DNA from: Anaerococcus prevotii DSM 20548
Lineage (GTDB): Bacteria; Bacillota; Clostridia; Tissierellales; Peptoniphilaceae
Assembly (NCBI RefSeq): GCF_000024105.1
Contig: NC_013171.1
Span: 1,484,501 to 1,548,500 of the forward strand
DNA length: 64,000 nucleotides
Reading direction: 5' to 3'
This document shows, in pieces, positions 50,776 through 59,564 of the stretch. The translations under genes were made by a program, and so were the position numbers. The notes under the pieces were generated by a model, which worked only from the letters and a program-made list of their open reading frames with translations, ran no database searches and was not told the origin of the DNA. The number at the start of each line of letters is the position of its first letter. The first letter of the stretch is position 1.

Positions 50776-51903
50776 CTAATTCTTTGGCCTTGGGCCAAAA
50801 TACTGGTAGTAATCTACCTTCTCACCGCCGTTGTAGAGCTTTCTCTTCTTGGAAAGCTTCCTTTTAAAGTTTCTATCGAATTTCTCATCAGCTGTTACAA
50901 AATACAAGGACCAGGTGTCAAGCTTCATAAACTTATTATTTATCTTCTTATAAATTTCTCCCAAATCCATATCTGATAATCTCAGACCGTAGGGAGGATT
51001 TGCTATCAATACACCGTAGTCGTCCCTTGATACGGCAACAGAACCTATATCTCTTTTGACAAAGGCTATGTCTTCCTCAACACCAGCGTTTAGGGCGTTG
51101 TTCTTGGCAAGGCTTATGGCCCTACCAGATATATCAGAGCCTAGGATATGAAGCTTAGTAGAATAATCTATCCTTCCCAAAGCTTCTTTCTTTTCATTCT
51201 CGTAGATAGATTTGTCCATAAAGACGAAGTGCCTAAAGTCGAAGTCCCTATCAATACCTGGTGCTATGTTACGAGCCTTCCTCGCTGCCTCGATTAGGAT
51301 TGTCCCCGACCCGCAGAAGGGATCAAGGAGGAACCTATCAGGATTATAGAAAGAAAGATCTACTAGGGCTGCCGCAAGATTTTCCCTAAGGGGAGCCTTG
51401 ACAGAATCCTCCCTATAGCCTCTCTTGTGAAGGCCATCACCTGATGTATCGATTGTAACTGTAGCAATATTTCTATTGACCATGACTTCAATTCCTACCC
51501 TCTCCCCTGATTTAGGGAAGGTCGAAATCTTAAATTTTTTCCTCAAAGAATCGATAATTGCCTTTTCTGTGATAGATTGGATTGACCTTAGGGCGAAAAG
51601 CTTGGACTTATAGGTCCTGGCGTTTACTATAAAGTTACTTTCCTTTCGCAGATAATCAGTCCAGTTGATCCTTTTAATATTTTCAAAAAGCTCATCAAAA
51701 GAAGTCGCCTTAAACTCATCTAGGACAAGATAGACCCTATCTGCACATCTAAGATTAATATTTAGTTTTCCTATGTCAGAAAGTTCGCCTGAAAGAGTAA
51801 TCATCCCGTCGCTTACAGAAAAATCCTCGAAGCCTAAATCAATAAGCTCCCTCTTGACTAGAGCCTCCAAGCCAAAACTTGTTGTAATTATAATTTTTTC
51901 CAT
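50776..51903 (-). CDS. RlmL-like THUMP-domain RNA methyltransferase (YpsC family)
   Basis: This 375-residue S-adenosylmethionine-dependent RNA methyltransferase is related to RlmL/RlmK (23S rRNA m2G) and YpsC. The N-terminal THUMP domain (~1-160) recognises RNA. The catalytic domain has the SAM motif LLDPFCGSGTILIEAARKA (~190) and VLIANPPYGLRL (~290, the N-P-P-Y motif). It is first in a probable eight-gene operon whose TATAAT lies exactly six bases before its ATG, implying a leaderless message (see findings). No ribosome binding site is seen upstream. The exact rRNA target is inferred from the family. Confidence 0.88.
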   Translation of the reverse strand: MEKIIITTSFGLEALVKRELIDLGFEDFSVSDGMITLSGELSDIGKLNINLRCADRVYLVLDEFKATSFDELFENIKRINWTDYLRKESNFIVNARTYKSKLFALRSIQSITEKAIIDSLRKKFKISTFPKSGERVGIEVMVNRNIATVTIDTSGDGLHKRGYREDSVKAPLRENLAAALVDLSFYNPDRFLLDPFCGSGTILIEAARKARNIAPGIDRDFDFRHFVFMDKSIYENEKKEALGRIDYSTKLHILGSDISGRAISLAKNNALNAGVEEDIAFVKRDIGSVAVSRDDYGVLIANPPYGLRLSDMDLGEIYKKINNKFMKLDTWSLYFVTADEKFDRNFKRKLSKKRKLYNGGEKVDYYQYFGPRPKN

Positions 51904-51909
51904 GCTTAT

Positions 51910-51915
51910 ATTATA
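51910..51915 (-). promoter_or_regulatory. -10 element giving a probable leaderless mRNA
   Basis: TATAAT, then ATAAGC, then the ATG at 51903. A start seven bases after the hexamer falls on the A of the ATG. No good -35 is visible. Confidence 0.55.
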
Positions 51916-52099
51916 ACTGATTTTATCTATTTTTCATCTTTATTATAATCTTTTATAGAAAATATAAAATCTATTATTTCTTTTGATAAAGAGGGGTTTG
52001 ATAGACCTTGATAAAAATTGAAATTTCCTATATAAATGGAAATTACCTAGCCAAAGAATAGACGTGTAAGAAAGACATATTACTCATTCTAGATATTTA

Positions 52100-52340
52100 A
52101 GAGATGTCTCGACTAACGCTCGACATAAGGGAAGTTGTATCTCAACATAAGGGACGTGGACTTCGCTCGACGGTAAGTATAATTAATAGATCTCTCGACA
52201 AGCTCGAGATGCCACCTTCGGTGTCAGTTTTCGGATTCAGAACAAGCCCGTCCGGCTCATGGAGAACAAGCCCGTCCGGCACATTTCATCAGTTCGCTAC
52301 GCTCACTGCGACAATTCCATTACACATAAGTGGGATGGTC
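52100..52340. repeat. Repeat-rich intergenic region upstream of the methyltransferase operon
   Basis: This gene-free block contains several partial copies of the repeat modules. CAAGCCCGTCCGGC occurs twice 24 bases apart (52243-52256 and 52267-52280), followed by TCATCAGTTCGCTACGCTCACTGCG (in two parts), which resembles the module next to R1. GATCTCTCGACAAGCTCGAGAT is an R2-like palindrome. CATAAGGGA occurs at 52122 and again at 52146. The rest of the 51904-52509 gap is AT-rich and empty apart from the promoter element and the terminator. Confidence 0.7.
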
Positions 52341-52458
52341 TGTAAGCAAGGTTTATATGAGTCAATTAGGCGACTCTTCTATATAATATAAATCTTATCT
52401 AGTAATGAAGAGAGTAAATGTTTATACTTCTCTTAACCTTCTCCTCAAATATTTCCAC

Positions 52459-52500
52459 AAAAAAGGCGGTGGTAGAATTTAATCTACTTCATCGCCTAAG
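52459..52500 (-). terminator. Terminator of the xanthine dehydrogenase operon
   Basis: On the minus strand TAGGCG and GTAGA pair with TCTAC and CGCCT with two internal mismatches, followed by TTTTTTG. It begins ten bases after the last gene. Confidence 0.8.
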
Positions 52501-52509
52501 TTTTTATAT

Positions 52510-53130
52510 TTAGTCCTTGATCATTGGGTCGTGGCCTGTGTTGTCTGGATCTACTGCAAGGTCTGTCTCGTAGTCTTCTGCCCTTCCCTTAATTTCTATT
52601 TCTATGGCTTCTTCCACAGCTCTTAGGATATTTTCGTAGCCTGTGCACCTGCACATATTTCCCGCAAGAAGTCTCCTTAGCTCAGCTCTCTCGTATCTTT
52701 TTCCCCTTGATACGATTTCTGTAGCGGTAATTATAAATCCTGGTGTACAAAAACCGCATTGGACTGCCGCTTGGTCGATGAAGGCTTGTTGGATGATTGA
52801 AATCGAACCGTCATCTGCTACCAGACCTTCTGTTGTCCAGATATCTTTTCCTTCAGCCCAGATTGCAAGATAAAGACAAGAGTCCACGCTTTCTCCGTCT
52901 ATTAGGACAGAACATGCTCCACATTCTCCTACTTCACAGCCCTTTTTTACAGAAGTAAGACCGAAGTCGTTTCTTAGAAAGTCTGTTAAGCTTGCCCTTA
53001 CATCTACCATTTTTTCTACAGGGATGCCATTAATAGTGCATTTTACCCTCTTGTAGTTAGGCTTTTGATAGCTTAGTTTGACTCTTTGTGGAGCAAATGG
53101 ACCGTATTCTCTAGAGTGTTTAGTCTTCAT
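52510..53130 (-). CDS. xdhC: Xanthine dehydrogenase-type iron-sulfur subunit (XdhC)
   Basis: This is the small subunit with two [2Fe-2S] clusters, 206 residues, passing electrons from molybdenum to FAD. The first cluster, plant-ferredoxin type, uses Cys in GCEVGECGACSVLIDGE (~70-86) and SCLYL. The second uses CGFCTPGFIITATEIV (~130) and CRCTGYENI (~170). The N-terminus (~1-30) is longer than usual, and the C-terminus has an extra acidic stretch of about 20 residues. Its start overlaps xdhB by eleven bases. The order is xdhA-xdhB-xdhC. Nomenclature follows E. coli. Confidence 0.94.
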   Translation of the reverse strand: MKTKHSREYGPFAPQRVKLSYQKPNYKRVKCTINGIPVEKMVDVRASLTDFLRNDFGLTSVKKGCEVGECGACSVLIDGESVDSCLYLAIWAEGKDIWTTEGLVADDGSISIIQQAFIDQAAVQCGFCTPGFIITATEIVSRGKRYERAELRRLLAGNMCRCTGYENILRAVEEAIEIEIKGRAEDYETDLAVDPDNTGHDPMIKD

Positions 53131-54007
53131 CGTCTTCTCCTTTGTATTCTTCTAGGCTTTCTTTTAGATTTCTCCTACATATTTCGTAAAGGATTTGGGT
53201 ACGGAGGGCCTTGCTCGCTCTCCAAGAGTTTCTTGGGGAAAGCTCTTCTAGGGCAAGTTTGGCAAAGGCTGTGATATTTTCATCATCTAATTTTTTTCCT
53301 ATAAATTCTTCCTCAGCCTTGTAGACTCTTACAGGAACTGTAGATGCTACCCCGTAGCAGGCCTTGATTTTTTCGATTTTTCCCTCATCGTCGACCTTAA
53401 CCATAGTCGCACAAGAGCTTGTCGCTATATCCATAGCGTTTCTCATGGCGTACTTGAAGTATTTTCCAGAATAGCCCTCGTAGTTTTCCTTCTTTATAGT
53501 AAAGCTTTTGACAAATTCATTTGGCTTTAGGTCAACTTGGCCCAGACCTATATAAAAGTCTGTAATTGGCATTGTTCTTTCGCCTTCTGCACTTACTATA
53601 TTTACTAAGGCGTCTAGGCAAAATAACATAGGGGCGGAGTCAGCTGAAGGAGCAGCATTACATACATTTCCCCCGATTGTCGCAGCATTTCTAAGCTGTG
53701 GGCCTCCTGCTGTAAGGACGGCCTTTCCTAGTTGGTATATGTTTTCTTTTATAATTGGGTTATCTGCTATGTGGGTGAAGGTCGCCATAGCTCCGATTTC
53801 TATAGAGCCTTCTTCATCTATTGATATTTGACTTAATTCATCTATTAGATGGATTGATAAGAGTTTTGGTGATTCGATCGATCCTTCTCTTAGCTTGACT
53901 AAGACATCTGTCCCACCTGCTATGATTTTAAGCTCAGGATCTTCATTTAATAACTTTGCCGCTTCTTCTACGGAGTAGGCCTCTTTTATTTCTTTGATAT
54001 CGTACAT
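53120..54007 (-). CDS. xdhB: Xanthine dehydrogenase-type FAD-binding subunit (XdhB)
   Basis: This is the flavin subunit that transfers electrons to NAD+ or another acceptor, 295 residues. FAD-binding signatures are LKIIAGGTDVLVKLREG (~25-41) and AATIGGNVCNAAPSADSAPML (~108-128). A C-terminal CO-dehydrogenase flavoprotein domain follows. It is between xdhA (ten-base gap) and xdhC (overlap) in the expected order for a heterotrimeric molybdenum hydroxylase. The acceptor cannot be read from sequence. Confidence 0.93.
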   Translation of the reverse strand: MYDIKEIKEAYSVEEAAKLLNEDPELKIIAGGTDVLVKLREGSIESPKLLSIHLIDELSQISIDEEGSIEIGAMATFTHIADNPIIKENIYQLGKAVLTAGGPQLRNAATIGGNVCNAAPSADSAPMLFCLDALVNIVSAEGERTMPITDFYIGLGQVDLKPNEFVKSFTIKKENYEGYSGKYFKYAMRNAMDIATSSCATMVKVDDEGKIEKIKACYGVASTVPVRVYKAEEEFIGKKLDDENITAFAKLALEELSPRNSWRASKALRTQILYEICRRNLKESLEEYKGEDDED

Positions 54008-54017
54008 TTATCCCTCC

Positions 54018-56312
54018 TTATAAATCATTGTCTATGAGTCCATTTTCCTTAAATAATGGGAAGAGTACGTGTGGGGTCATAGGAATCTTGTTTACTGAAA
54101 TTCCAGTCGCATTTAGGACCGCATTTCTTATAGCTGGCGCTGGGGAGCATGTTGGTGGCTCACCCAGAGACTTGGTGTGGTAAGGAGAAGTTGGTTCTGG
54201 GTTTTCTATAAAGTAAACTTCAAACTCTGGCGTATCCGCAATCGTACCTAGCTTGTAGTCTAGGAGGTTGTTGTTTAGGATTCTTCCCTTATCATTGTAT
54301 TTCATCTCCTCCGTTAGGGCGTAGCCTACTGCCATACTCATTCCTCCGTGGGCCTGGGCCTCGGCAAGTTGTGGATTGATTATATTTCCAGCATCGTGGA
54401 CATTAATAAGCTTAACTACTTCAACCTTTGCAAGATCTATGTCGACTTTGACTTCGGCAAAGCTTGCCCCAAAGGAGAAGGCATTGGTCCTGATTGTGTG
54501 GGTTGTCTCTGCTGTGATGTGTTGGTTTTCAGTCTTTAGGGTGTAGAGAGACTCTGTAGCGAGCTCTTCCATAGTAAGAAGCTTCCTGCCGTCAGTTTTC
54601 CTAACTATAGTTGAATCTACTATATCGAGATTGTTTGGTGTAATTCTCGTCTGTAGATAGGCTTGGTCTAGGATTTTTTCCTTTAATTCCTTGGCAGTTT
54701 TTGTAATAGAAAAGCTTGCCATGTATGTTTGACGAGAGGCATAAGCTCCAAGACCGAATGGAGATACGTCCGTATCTTGAGTTGATATGATATGGATATC
54801 CTCTATCCTCATGCCAAGTGAATCTGCTGCCATTTGGGTAAAGGCAGTATCAGCTCCCTGGCCAATTTCTGTTTCAGGTAGTTGGATTTGAACAGACCCA
54901 TCCTCATTAACTATCATCCTACAAGAGGAAGACTCTAGGGAAATTGGGAATACTCCAGTGTTATACCAATAGACAGCACAACCTATTCCGTATCTGATAT
55001 TTCCTGTTTGGTTTTTGTATTTTTCCTTCTTAGCGTAGTAGTCAATGGCTTCTGCTCCCTTTTCTAGGCAGTCTCTGAAGGAATCGTAATAGTTTTCATT
55101 GTGAGAGAAAGGATCTACGTAGCCTTTTGGCATGACATTTCTAAGCTTAAGCTCTAGTGGATCCATGCCTAGGGCCTTGGCCACATCGTCGTGGTGGGCT
55201 TCGTAGGCAAACATGGCTTGAGGGATACCGTAACCTCTCATAGCCCCTCCTGCTGGAAGGTTGGTATAGATTGAGTAGGCATCTCCCTTGATATTCTCAC
55301 AAGGATAGAGTTGGTGGAAGCAGTTTAATCCCTTAGCGGCTATAGAGTGACCGTGGGATGCGTAGGCTCCTCCATTGGAGTAAGTTTCTACTCTTCTTGC
55401 TACATAATCACCGTTTTTTCTGACGTAAGATTCTATGTGAATTTTCATAGCGTGTCTTGTTCTAGTTGAAACGAAAGTCTCTTCTCTTGATGGGAGAAGC
55501 TTAACAGGATGACCTCCAACTTGGGTTGTGAGGAAGGCACAAAGTGGCTCGTACAAGGCATCTTGCTTGTTGCCGAATCCTCCCCCTATGTATGGTTTGA
55601 TAACTCTAATCTTTCCCCAACCAAGCCCTAGGGCTTGGCCGACAACTCTTCTTATAATGTGAGGGATTTGGGTTGAGGCAACTACTACAATCTTGCCTGA
55701 TTTTTCATAGGCATATACATCTGGATTTTCCAAATGGGCGTGGGATATTATAGGTGTTTCATAATCTCCAACTACCTTGATAAGTCCTTCTTCCTTGATA
55801 GCTTCTTCGAAGTCTCCCCTGTTATTTGTAGTATGTTTTAGGATATTGTCAGGGCTTTCCTCATGGATTGGAACCTTAACATCCTTGATTGAATCGAGGG
55901 CGTCAAAGTTTGCAGGATATTCCTCATACTCGACTACAATTTTCTTTAGGGCCTGTTTGCAAGCTACTTCATCACGGGCGATTACAACCGCCACATCGTC
56001 TCCGTAATATCTAACATGCTCATTGAGTAGGAGCCTGTCAGCTACGTCTTGGTGGTCCTTTTCGGTAGACCAAGGGTGACCTGCTGTTGGGAATTGAATC
56101 TTTGGCACGTCAAAACAAGTTACTATCTTGACAACACCTGGAACCTTCATGGCTTCTTTTGTATCTATACTTAAAACCTTGCCGTGTGCTATAGTTGAAT
56201 GGTAGATCTTCGCTGTGTATGCGTCCTTTGGAACGAGGTCTTCGGTAAACTTTGCCCTACCTGTAACCTTGTCAAAAGCATCTACTCTCTTGATTTTTTT
56301 GCCTACGTACAT
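54018..56312 (-). CDS. xdhA: Xanthine dehydrogenase-type molybdenum-binding subunit (XdhA)
   Basis: This is the catalytic molybdopterin subunit, 764 residues. The N-terminal a/b hammerhead domain begins RVDAFDKVTGRAKFTEDLVP. Molybdenum-cofactor contact loops are GGGFGNKQDALYEP (~245), GGAMRGYGIPQAMFAYE (~355) and PETEIGQGADTAFTQMAADS (~475). The catalytic Glu is in KSLGEPPTCSPAPAIRNA near the C-terminus (~725). It starts behind AAGGAAAG and is first in the xdhABC unit. With adjacent NCS2 permeases, SsnA and YgfK, the substrate is probably a purine (hypoxanthine, xanthine or a dioxopurine). It could be a selenium-labile hydroxylase, which the sequence alone cannot show. Confidence 0.93.
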   Translation of the reverse strand: MYVGKKIKRVDAFDKVTGRAKFTEDLVPKDAYTAKIYHSTIAHGKVLSIDTKEAMKVPGVVKIVTCFDVPKIQFPTAGHPWSTEKDHQDVADRLLLNEHVRYYGDDVAVVIARDEVACKQALKKIVVEYEEYPANFDALDSIKDVKVPIHEESPDNILKHTTNNRGDFEEAIKEEGLIKVVGDYETPIISHAHLENPDVYAYEKSGKIVVVASTQIPHIIRRVVGQALGLGWGKIRVIKPYIGGGFGNKQDALYEPLCAFLTTQVGGHPVKLLPSREETFVSTRTRHAMKIHIESYVRKNGDYVARRVETYSNGGAYASHGHSIAAKGLNCFHQLYPCENIKGDAYSIYTNLPAGGAMRGYGIPQAMFAYEAHHDDVAKALGMDPLELKLRNVMPKGYVDPFSHNENYYDSFRDCLEKGAEAIDYYAKKEKYKNQTGNIRYGIGCAVYWYNTGVFPISLESSSCRMIVNEDGSVQIQLPETEIGQGADTAFTQMAADSLGMRIEDIHIISTQDTDVSPFGLGAYASRQTYMASFSITKTAKELKEKILDQAYLQTRITPNNLDIVDSTIVRKTDGRKLLTMEELATESLYTLKTENQHITAETTHTIRTNAFSFGASFAEVKVDIDLAKVEVVKLINVHDAGNIINPQLAEAQAHGGMSMAVGYALTEEMKYNDKGRILNNNLLDYKLGTIADTPEFEVYFIENPEPTSPYHTKSLGEPPTCSPAPAIRNAVLNATGISVNKIPMTPHVLFPLFKENGLIDNDL

Positions 56313-56389
56313 ATTCTTTCCTTTCTATTACTTACGACTATTTACAAATAATATATCATATTTTAGGATAAATTAATAGTTTAGGCCAC

Positions 56390-56426
56390 AAAAATACTCC
56401 CAAACCATATATGATTTGGAAGTATA
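56390..56426 (-). terminator. Terminator after the first NCS2 permease gene
   Basis: On the minus strand ATACTTCCAAAT pairs with GTTTGGGAGTAT around CATATATG, followed by TTTTTG. It lies between the permease and xdhA, separating the two units. Confidence 0.85.
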
Positions 56427-56430
56427 TAGA

Positions 56431-57780
56431 TTAATTTTCTTTTTGCTTTTCTTCCCTTTCCTTTGGAAGGACAAGACTCATTACTATAGCTATAACAAAT
56501 ACGTTAGCTACTGGGTTTGATGAGAAAATATCTCTAAAGAGAGCTGGAAGTTGTTGGTAGATTTCTGGAATTTGGGTAAAACCAATTCCAATACTCAAGG
56601 ATAGGGCTGCTATGGTAGTATTTCTTTGGCTAAAGCCGCAATCAGCGATCATTCCTATACCGCTTACCACGATTGAACCAAACATCATTATAGTACATCC
56701 TCCAAGAACTGGTTCTGGTAGAGTTGCAAATAGAGCACCGATTTTAGGGAAAAGTCCCGCAAGGATTAAGGTAAGAGCACCAAACATTATAGTAAATCTG
56801 TTGACTACCTTAGTCATTGCTACAAGGCCAACGTTTTGGCTAAAGGATGTGATTGGAGCACAGCCAAAAAGACCAGAAACGGCACTTAGGAAACCATCAC
56901 AAGCAAGAGATCCTTGGATTTCTCTTTCAGTAATATCACGACCCAGACCACCAGCACAAACTGCAGTGGTATCTCCAATAGTTTCTGCCGCAGATACCAA
57001 AAATACAACAACCATGGAGATAATCGCGCTTAGGTTAAATTGTGGTTTGAAAGGCATAAACTTAGGTATGGAGAAGAAACTTGCCTCGGCAATTGGAGAG
57101 AAATCAACCATGCCCATAAAGACTGCTATTATGTAACCAACTATAAGACCAAATAGAACAGAAAGTTGTTTCCAAAAGCCCTTAGCTAAAGAATTAAAGG
57201 ATAAACAAGAAATTAAAGTAATAGTTCCAAGAAGAAGATTCCTAGTAGAACCAAAATCACTAGCCCCATTGCCACCACCAAAAGATGCTGCACCGACGCT
57301 TAATAGAGAAAAACCAATCGCTGTAACAATACAAGCTGAAACAATTGGCGCTATAAACTTCCTCCAGTATTTTGCAAGAAGACCCAAGGTCCCTTCTATA
57401 ATACCGCCGACAATGATTGCTCCAATCATAGTTTCGTAGTTAAAATTAGTAGAAACATAAATTAATGATGCCAAAAAAGTAAAACTTACCCCCATGATAA
57501 CTGGAAGTCTAGAACCAATTTTCCATACTGGGTAAAGCTGAATAAGAGATCCAAGACCTGCTATGAACATAGCATTTTGGATAAGAGATGCTAGGTCAAT
57601 ATCAAGATCAGGATTTGCCGCTGTTGCTGCCCCTACGACAATAATAATTGGCGCAAGATTTGCAACAAACATAGCCAAGACATGCTGGATACCAAAAGGA
57701 ATTGCCTTGGCTATAGGAACCTTGCCATCAAGTTGGTAAATATTGTCAATACTTACACTAGAATTTGTATCAGATTTCAT
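56431..57780 (-). CDS. NCS2-family purine permease (uracil-xanthine permease)
   Basis: This 449-residue proton or sodium symporter with fourteen membrane segments belongs to the nucleobase-ascorbate transporter family. Signatures include FGIQHVLAMFVANLAPIIIV (~29-48), AETIGDTTAVCAGGLGRDIT (~266-285, with the substrate Glu), GCAPITSFSQNVGLVAMTKV (~310-329) and TTIAALSLSIGIGF near the C-terminus. These fit xanthine/urate permeases (PbuX/UacT type) rather than uracil-only UraA. The start follows GGGAGG. It shares about half its positions by eye with the paralogue at 58147. It lies next to xdhA, pointing to import of the enzyme's substrate. Confidence 0.9.
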   Translation of the reverse strand: MKSDTNSSVSIDNIYQLDGKVPIAKAIPFGIQHVLAMFVANLAPIIIVVGAATAANPDLDIDLASLIQNAMFIAGLGSLIQLYPVWKIGSRLPVIMGVSFTFLASLIYVSTNFNYETMIGAIIVGGIIEGTLGLLAKYWRKFIAPIVSACIVTAIGFSLLSVGAASFGGGNGASDFGSTRNLLLGTITLISCLSFNSLAKGFWKQLSVLFGLIVGYIIAVFMGMVDFSPIAEASFFSIPKFMPFKPQFNLSAIISMVVVFLVSAAETIGDTTAVCAGGLGRDITEREIQGSLACDGFLSAVSGLFGCAPITSFSQNVGLVAMTKVVNRFTIMFGALTLILAGLFPKIGALFATLPEPVLGGCTIMMFGSIVVSGIGMIADCGFSQRNTTIAALSLSIGIGFTQIPEIYQQLPALFRDIFSSNPVANVFVIAIVMSLVLPKEREEKQKEN

Positions 57781-57939
57781 AGAATCCTCCCTTTCGTTTT
57801 CTATATGAATAATTGTATCACAAAATATTTTACTGTAAAATATTTATTCTATTAAAAATCAAAAGGAAGAAGCCTCGTATAATTTTAGGCTAATTTAGAT
57901 TATAAAAATAATATTCGCTCTTAAAAATAAGCAAAGAAA

Positions 57940-58138
57940 AACGCCACTTTCATGGCGCTAGAGTGTAGACAAAGCAACTTCAATCGTAATTTATTTTATC
58001 GTTAAGTTACCCTTATCTCGACTAAGAGAGTGAAACGAACGCATGGAGAGATCTCACTAGATTTCTCCGCTCACTCCGTTCGGTCGAAATAAGGGTTATT
58101 TTGATTTTGTCTACAGTCTGAACGCCACTTTCATGGCG
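57940..58138. mobile_element. Palindromic insertion splitting a duplicated terminator stem
   Basis: A 163-base element (57958-58120) is bounded by 18-base direct repeats AACGCCACTTTCATGGCG (57940-57957 and 58121-58138). Its ends carry inverted TGTAGACAAA (57964-57973) and TTTGTCTACA (58106-58115). Inside is an R2-type palindrome ACCCTTATCTCGAC/GGTCGAAATAAGGGT (58009-58022 and 58082-58096). On the minus strand the left direct repeat followed by TTTTTC looks like the original terminator of the 58147 gene; the right copy lacks the T run. The rest of 57781-57939 is AT-rich with no other feature. Confidence 0.6.
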
Positions 58139-58146
58139 ATTTTCTA

Positions 58147-59526
58147 TTATTCCTTATCCATCATTTCTCTTTCACGTTCTTCTTCTTCGATAGTCTTCTT
58201 TGGAAGAATTATATTTAGGAAGAAAACTACAAGAGTTGAAAGAACTACAGGTGAAGAGATAAATATCATTCTAAACCATTCTGGGAATTGTTCGATTGCT
58301 ACTGGGTTTACCTGGGTGATTCCCATACCTAGTGCGATTGCAAGTCCTGTTATTGTTACATTTCTCACACTCATCTCATCAGATGTGATAAGTCTCATTC
58401 CACTCATAGTGATTTGGGCAAATACTGTTACTGTCGCTCCACCTATTACAGCTTGAGGTACAGAAAGCATTAGAGCACCAAACTTTGGAATAAATCCTGC
58501 TATAAGTATCATAGTAGCAGTAATCTTAAGCACGTGTCTTGAAACAACCTTTGTTAGGGACACTATACCAACGTTTTGTGAATAAGATGCTGTAGGAAGT
58601 CCTCCAAAGAAGGCTGATACCATATTTGTAAGACCGTAGCCCTTGATTCCGCCCTCAAGTTCCTTCTCTGTTGGTTGTCTATCAAGTCCACCTGTTGTGG
58701 TAGAAGAGAAGTCTCCTACTGCCTGGATGGAGTTTACTGTAAACATAACCGCCATTGTGATACAAGCATCTAGGTGGAAGTCTAGGCTAAATGGCATAAC
58801 TTTTGGGATTGTAAGCCAAGCTGCATCAGATAGCTTAGAGAAATCCACTATACCAAAGGCAAGAGATGCAATGTAGCCTGCTACGATTCCTATAAGGATT
58901 GCAGAAAGCTTTACAAGACCCTTACCAAACATATTACAAATAAGAACAACTGCAAGAGTGATGAAGGCTACTATCCAATAGACCATAGCTCCTTGGTTAG
59001 GGTTTCCATTTCCTCCTGCCATGTAGTTTAGGGCAACTGAGTAGAGAGAAAGACCTATTGTAAGAACAACTGTTCCCGATACCATTGGTGGGAAGTATTT
59101 GTAGAGTCTTTTGATATTCATTCCAACAAGGAAGGCTATTACACCACCTACTATCTGGGAGGCAAAGACTGCTCCTATACCGTATTTGACTGCAACTGAG
59201 TTAATTACAGGTATATAGGCAAAGGATACTCCCATTACCATAGGAAGCCTTGATCCAAGTCCAAGTTTAACTATTGGGTAAAGTTGAAGGAAGGTAGCAA
59301 GGGCTGCTACAAACATTCCTGCTTGGATAAGATAAATTGACTCTGCCGCTGTTAGGGCATGCTCAGTATTAGCCAAAGTATTTGTCAAAACGATTGCAGG
59401 CAGGGTATTTCCTACGATCATTGCCAACAAATGCTGAAGGGCTATGGGGAAGGCCTTCTTAAATTCAGGCTTGCCATCAAGGTCAAACAATGACTTTGAG
59501 ACAGCTTGATTAGTATTTTTTTCCAT
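58147..59526 (-). CDS. NCS2-family purine permease, second paralogue
   Basis: This 459-residue fourteen-helix nucleobase permease is related to the one at 56431. Conserved elements are FPIALQHLLAMIVGNTLPAIV (in two parts, ~26-46), IQAVGDFSSTTTGGLDRQPT (~270-289), PTASYSQNVGIVSLTKVVSR (~318-337) and a hydrophilic C-terminus (EEEERERE). It begins behind AAGGAGAAATT and probably transports xanthine, urate or a related purine. Two permeases in one cluster suggest different substrates or directions, such as uptake and exchange. It is downstream of ssnA (38-base gap) and may be transcribed with ssnA and ygfK. Confidence 0.9.
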   Translation of the reverse strand: MEKNTNQAVSKSLFDLDGKPEFKKAFPIALQHLLAMIVGNTLPAIVLTNTLANTEHALTAAESIYLIQAGMFVAALATFLQLYPIVKLGLGSRLPMVMGVSFAYIPVINSVAVKYGIGAVFASQIVGGVIAFLVGMNIKRLYKYFPPMVSGTVVLTIGLSLYSVALNYMAGGNGNPNQGAMVYWIVAFITLAVVLICNMFGKGLVKLSAILIGIVAGYIASLAFGIVDFSKLSDAAWLTIPKVMPFSLDFHLDACITMAVMFTVNSIQAVGDFSSTTTGGLDRQPTEKELEGGIKGYGLTNMVSAFFGGLPTASYSQNVGIVSLTKVVSRHVLKITATMILIAGFIPKFGALMLSVPQAVIGGATVTVFAQITMSGMRLITSDEMSVRNVTITGLAIALGMGITQVNPVAIEQFPEWFRMIFISSPVVLSTLVVFFLNIILPKKTIEEEEREREMMDKE

Positions 59527-59564
59527 AATTTCTCCTTAAGTATATTATGTATTTCCAATCCAGC

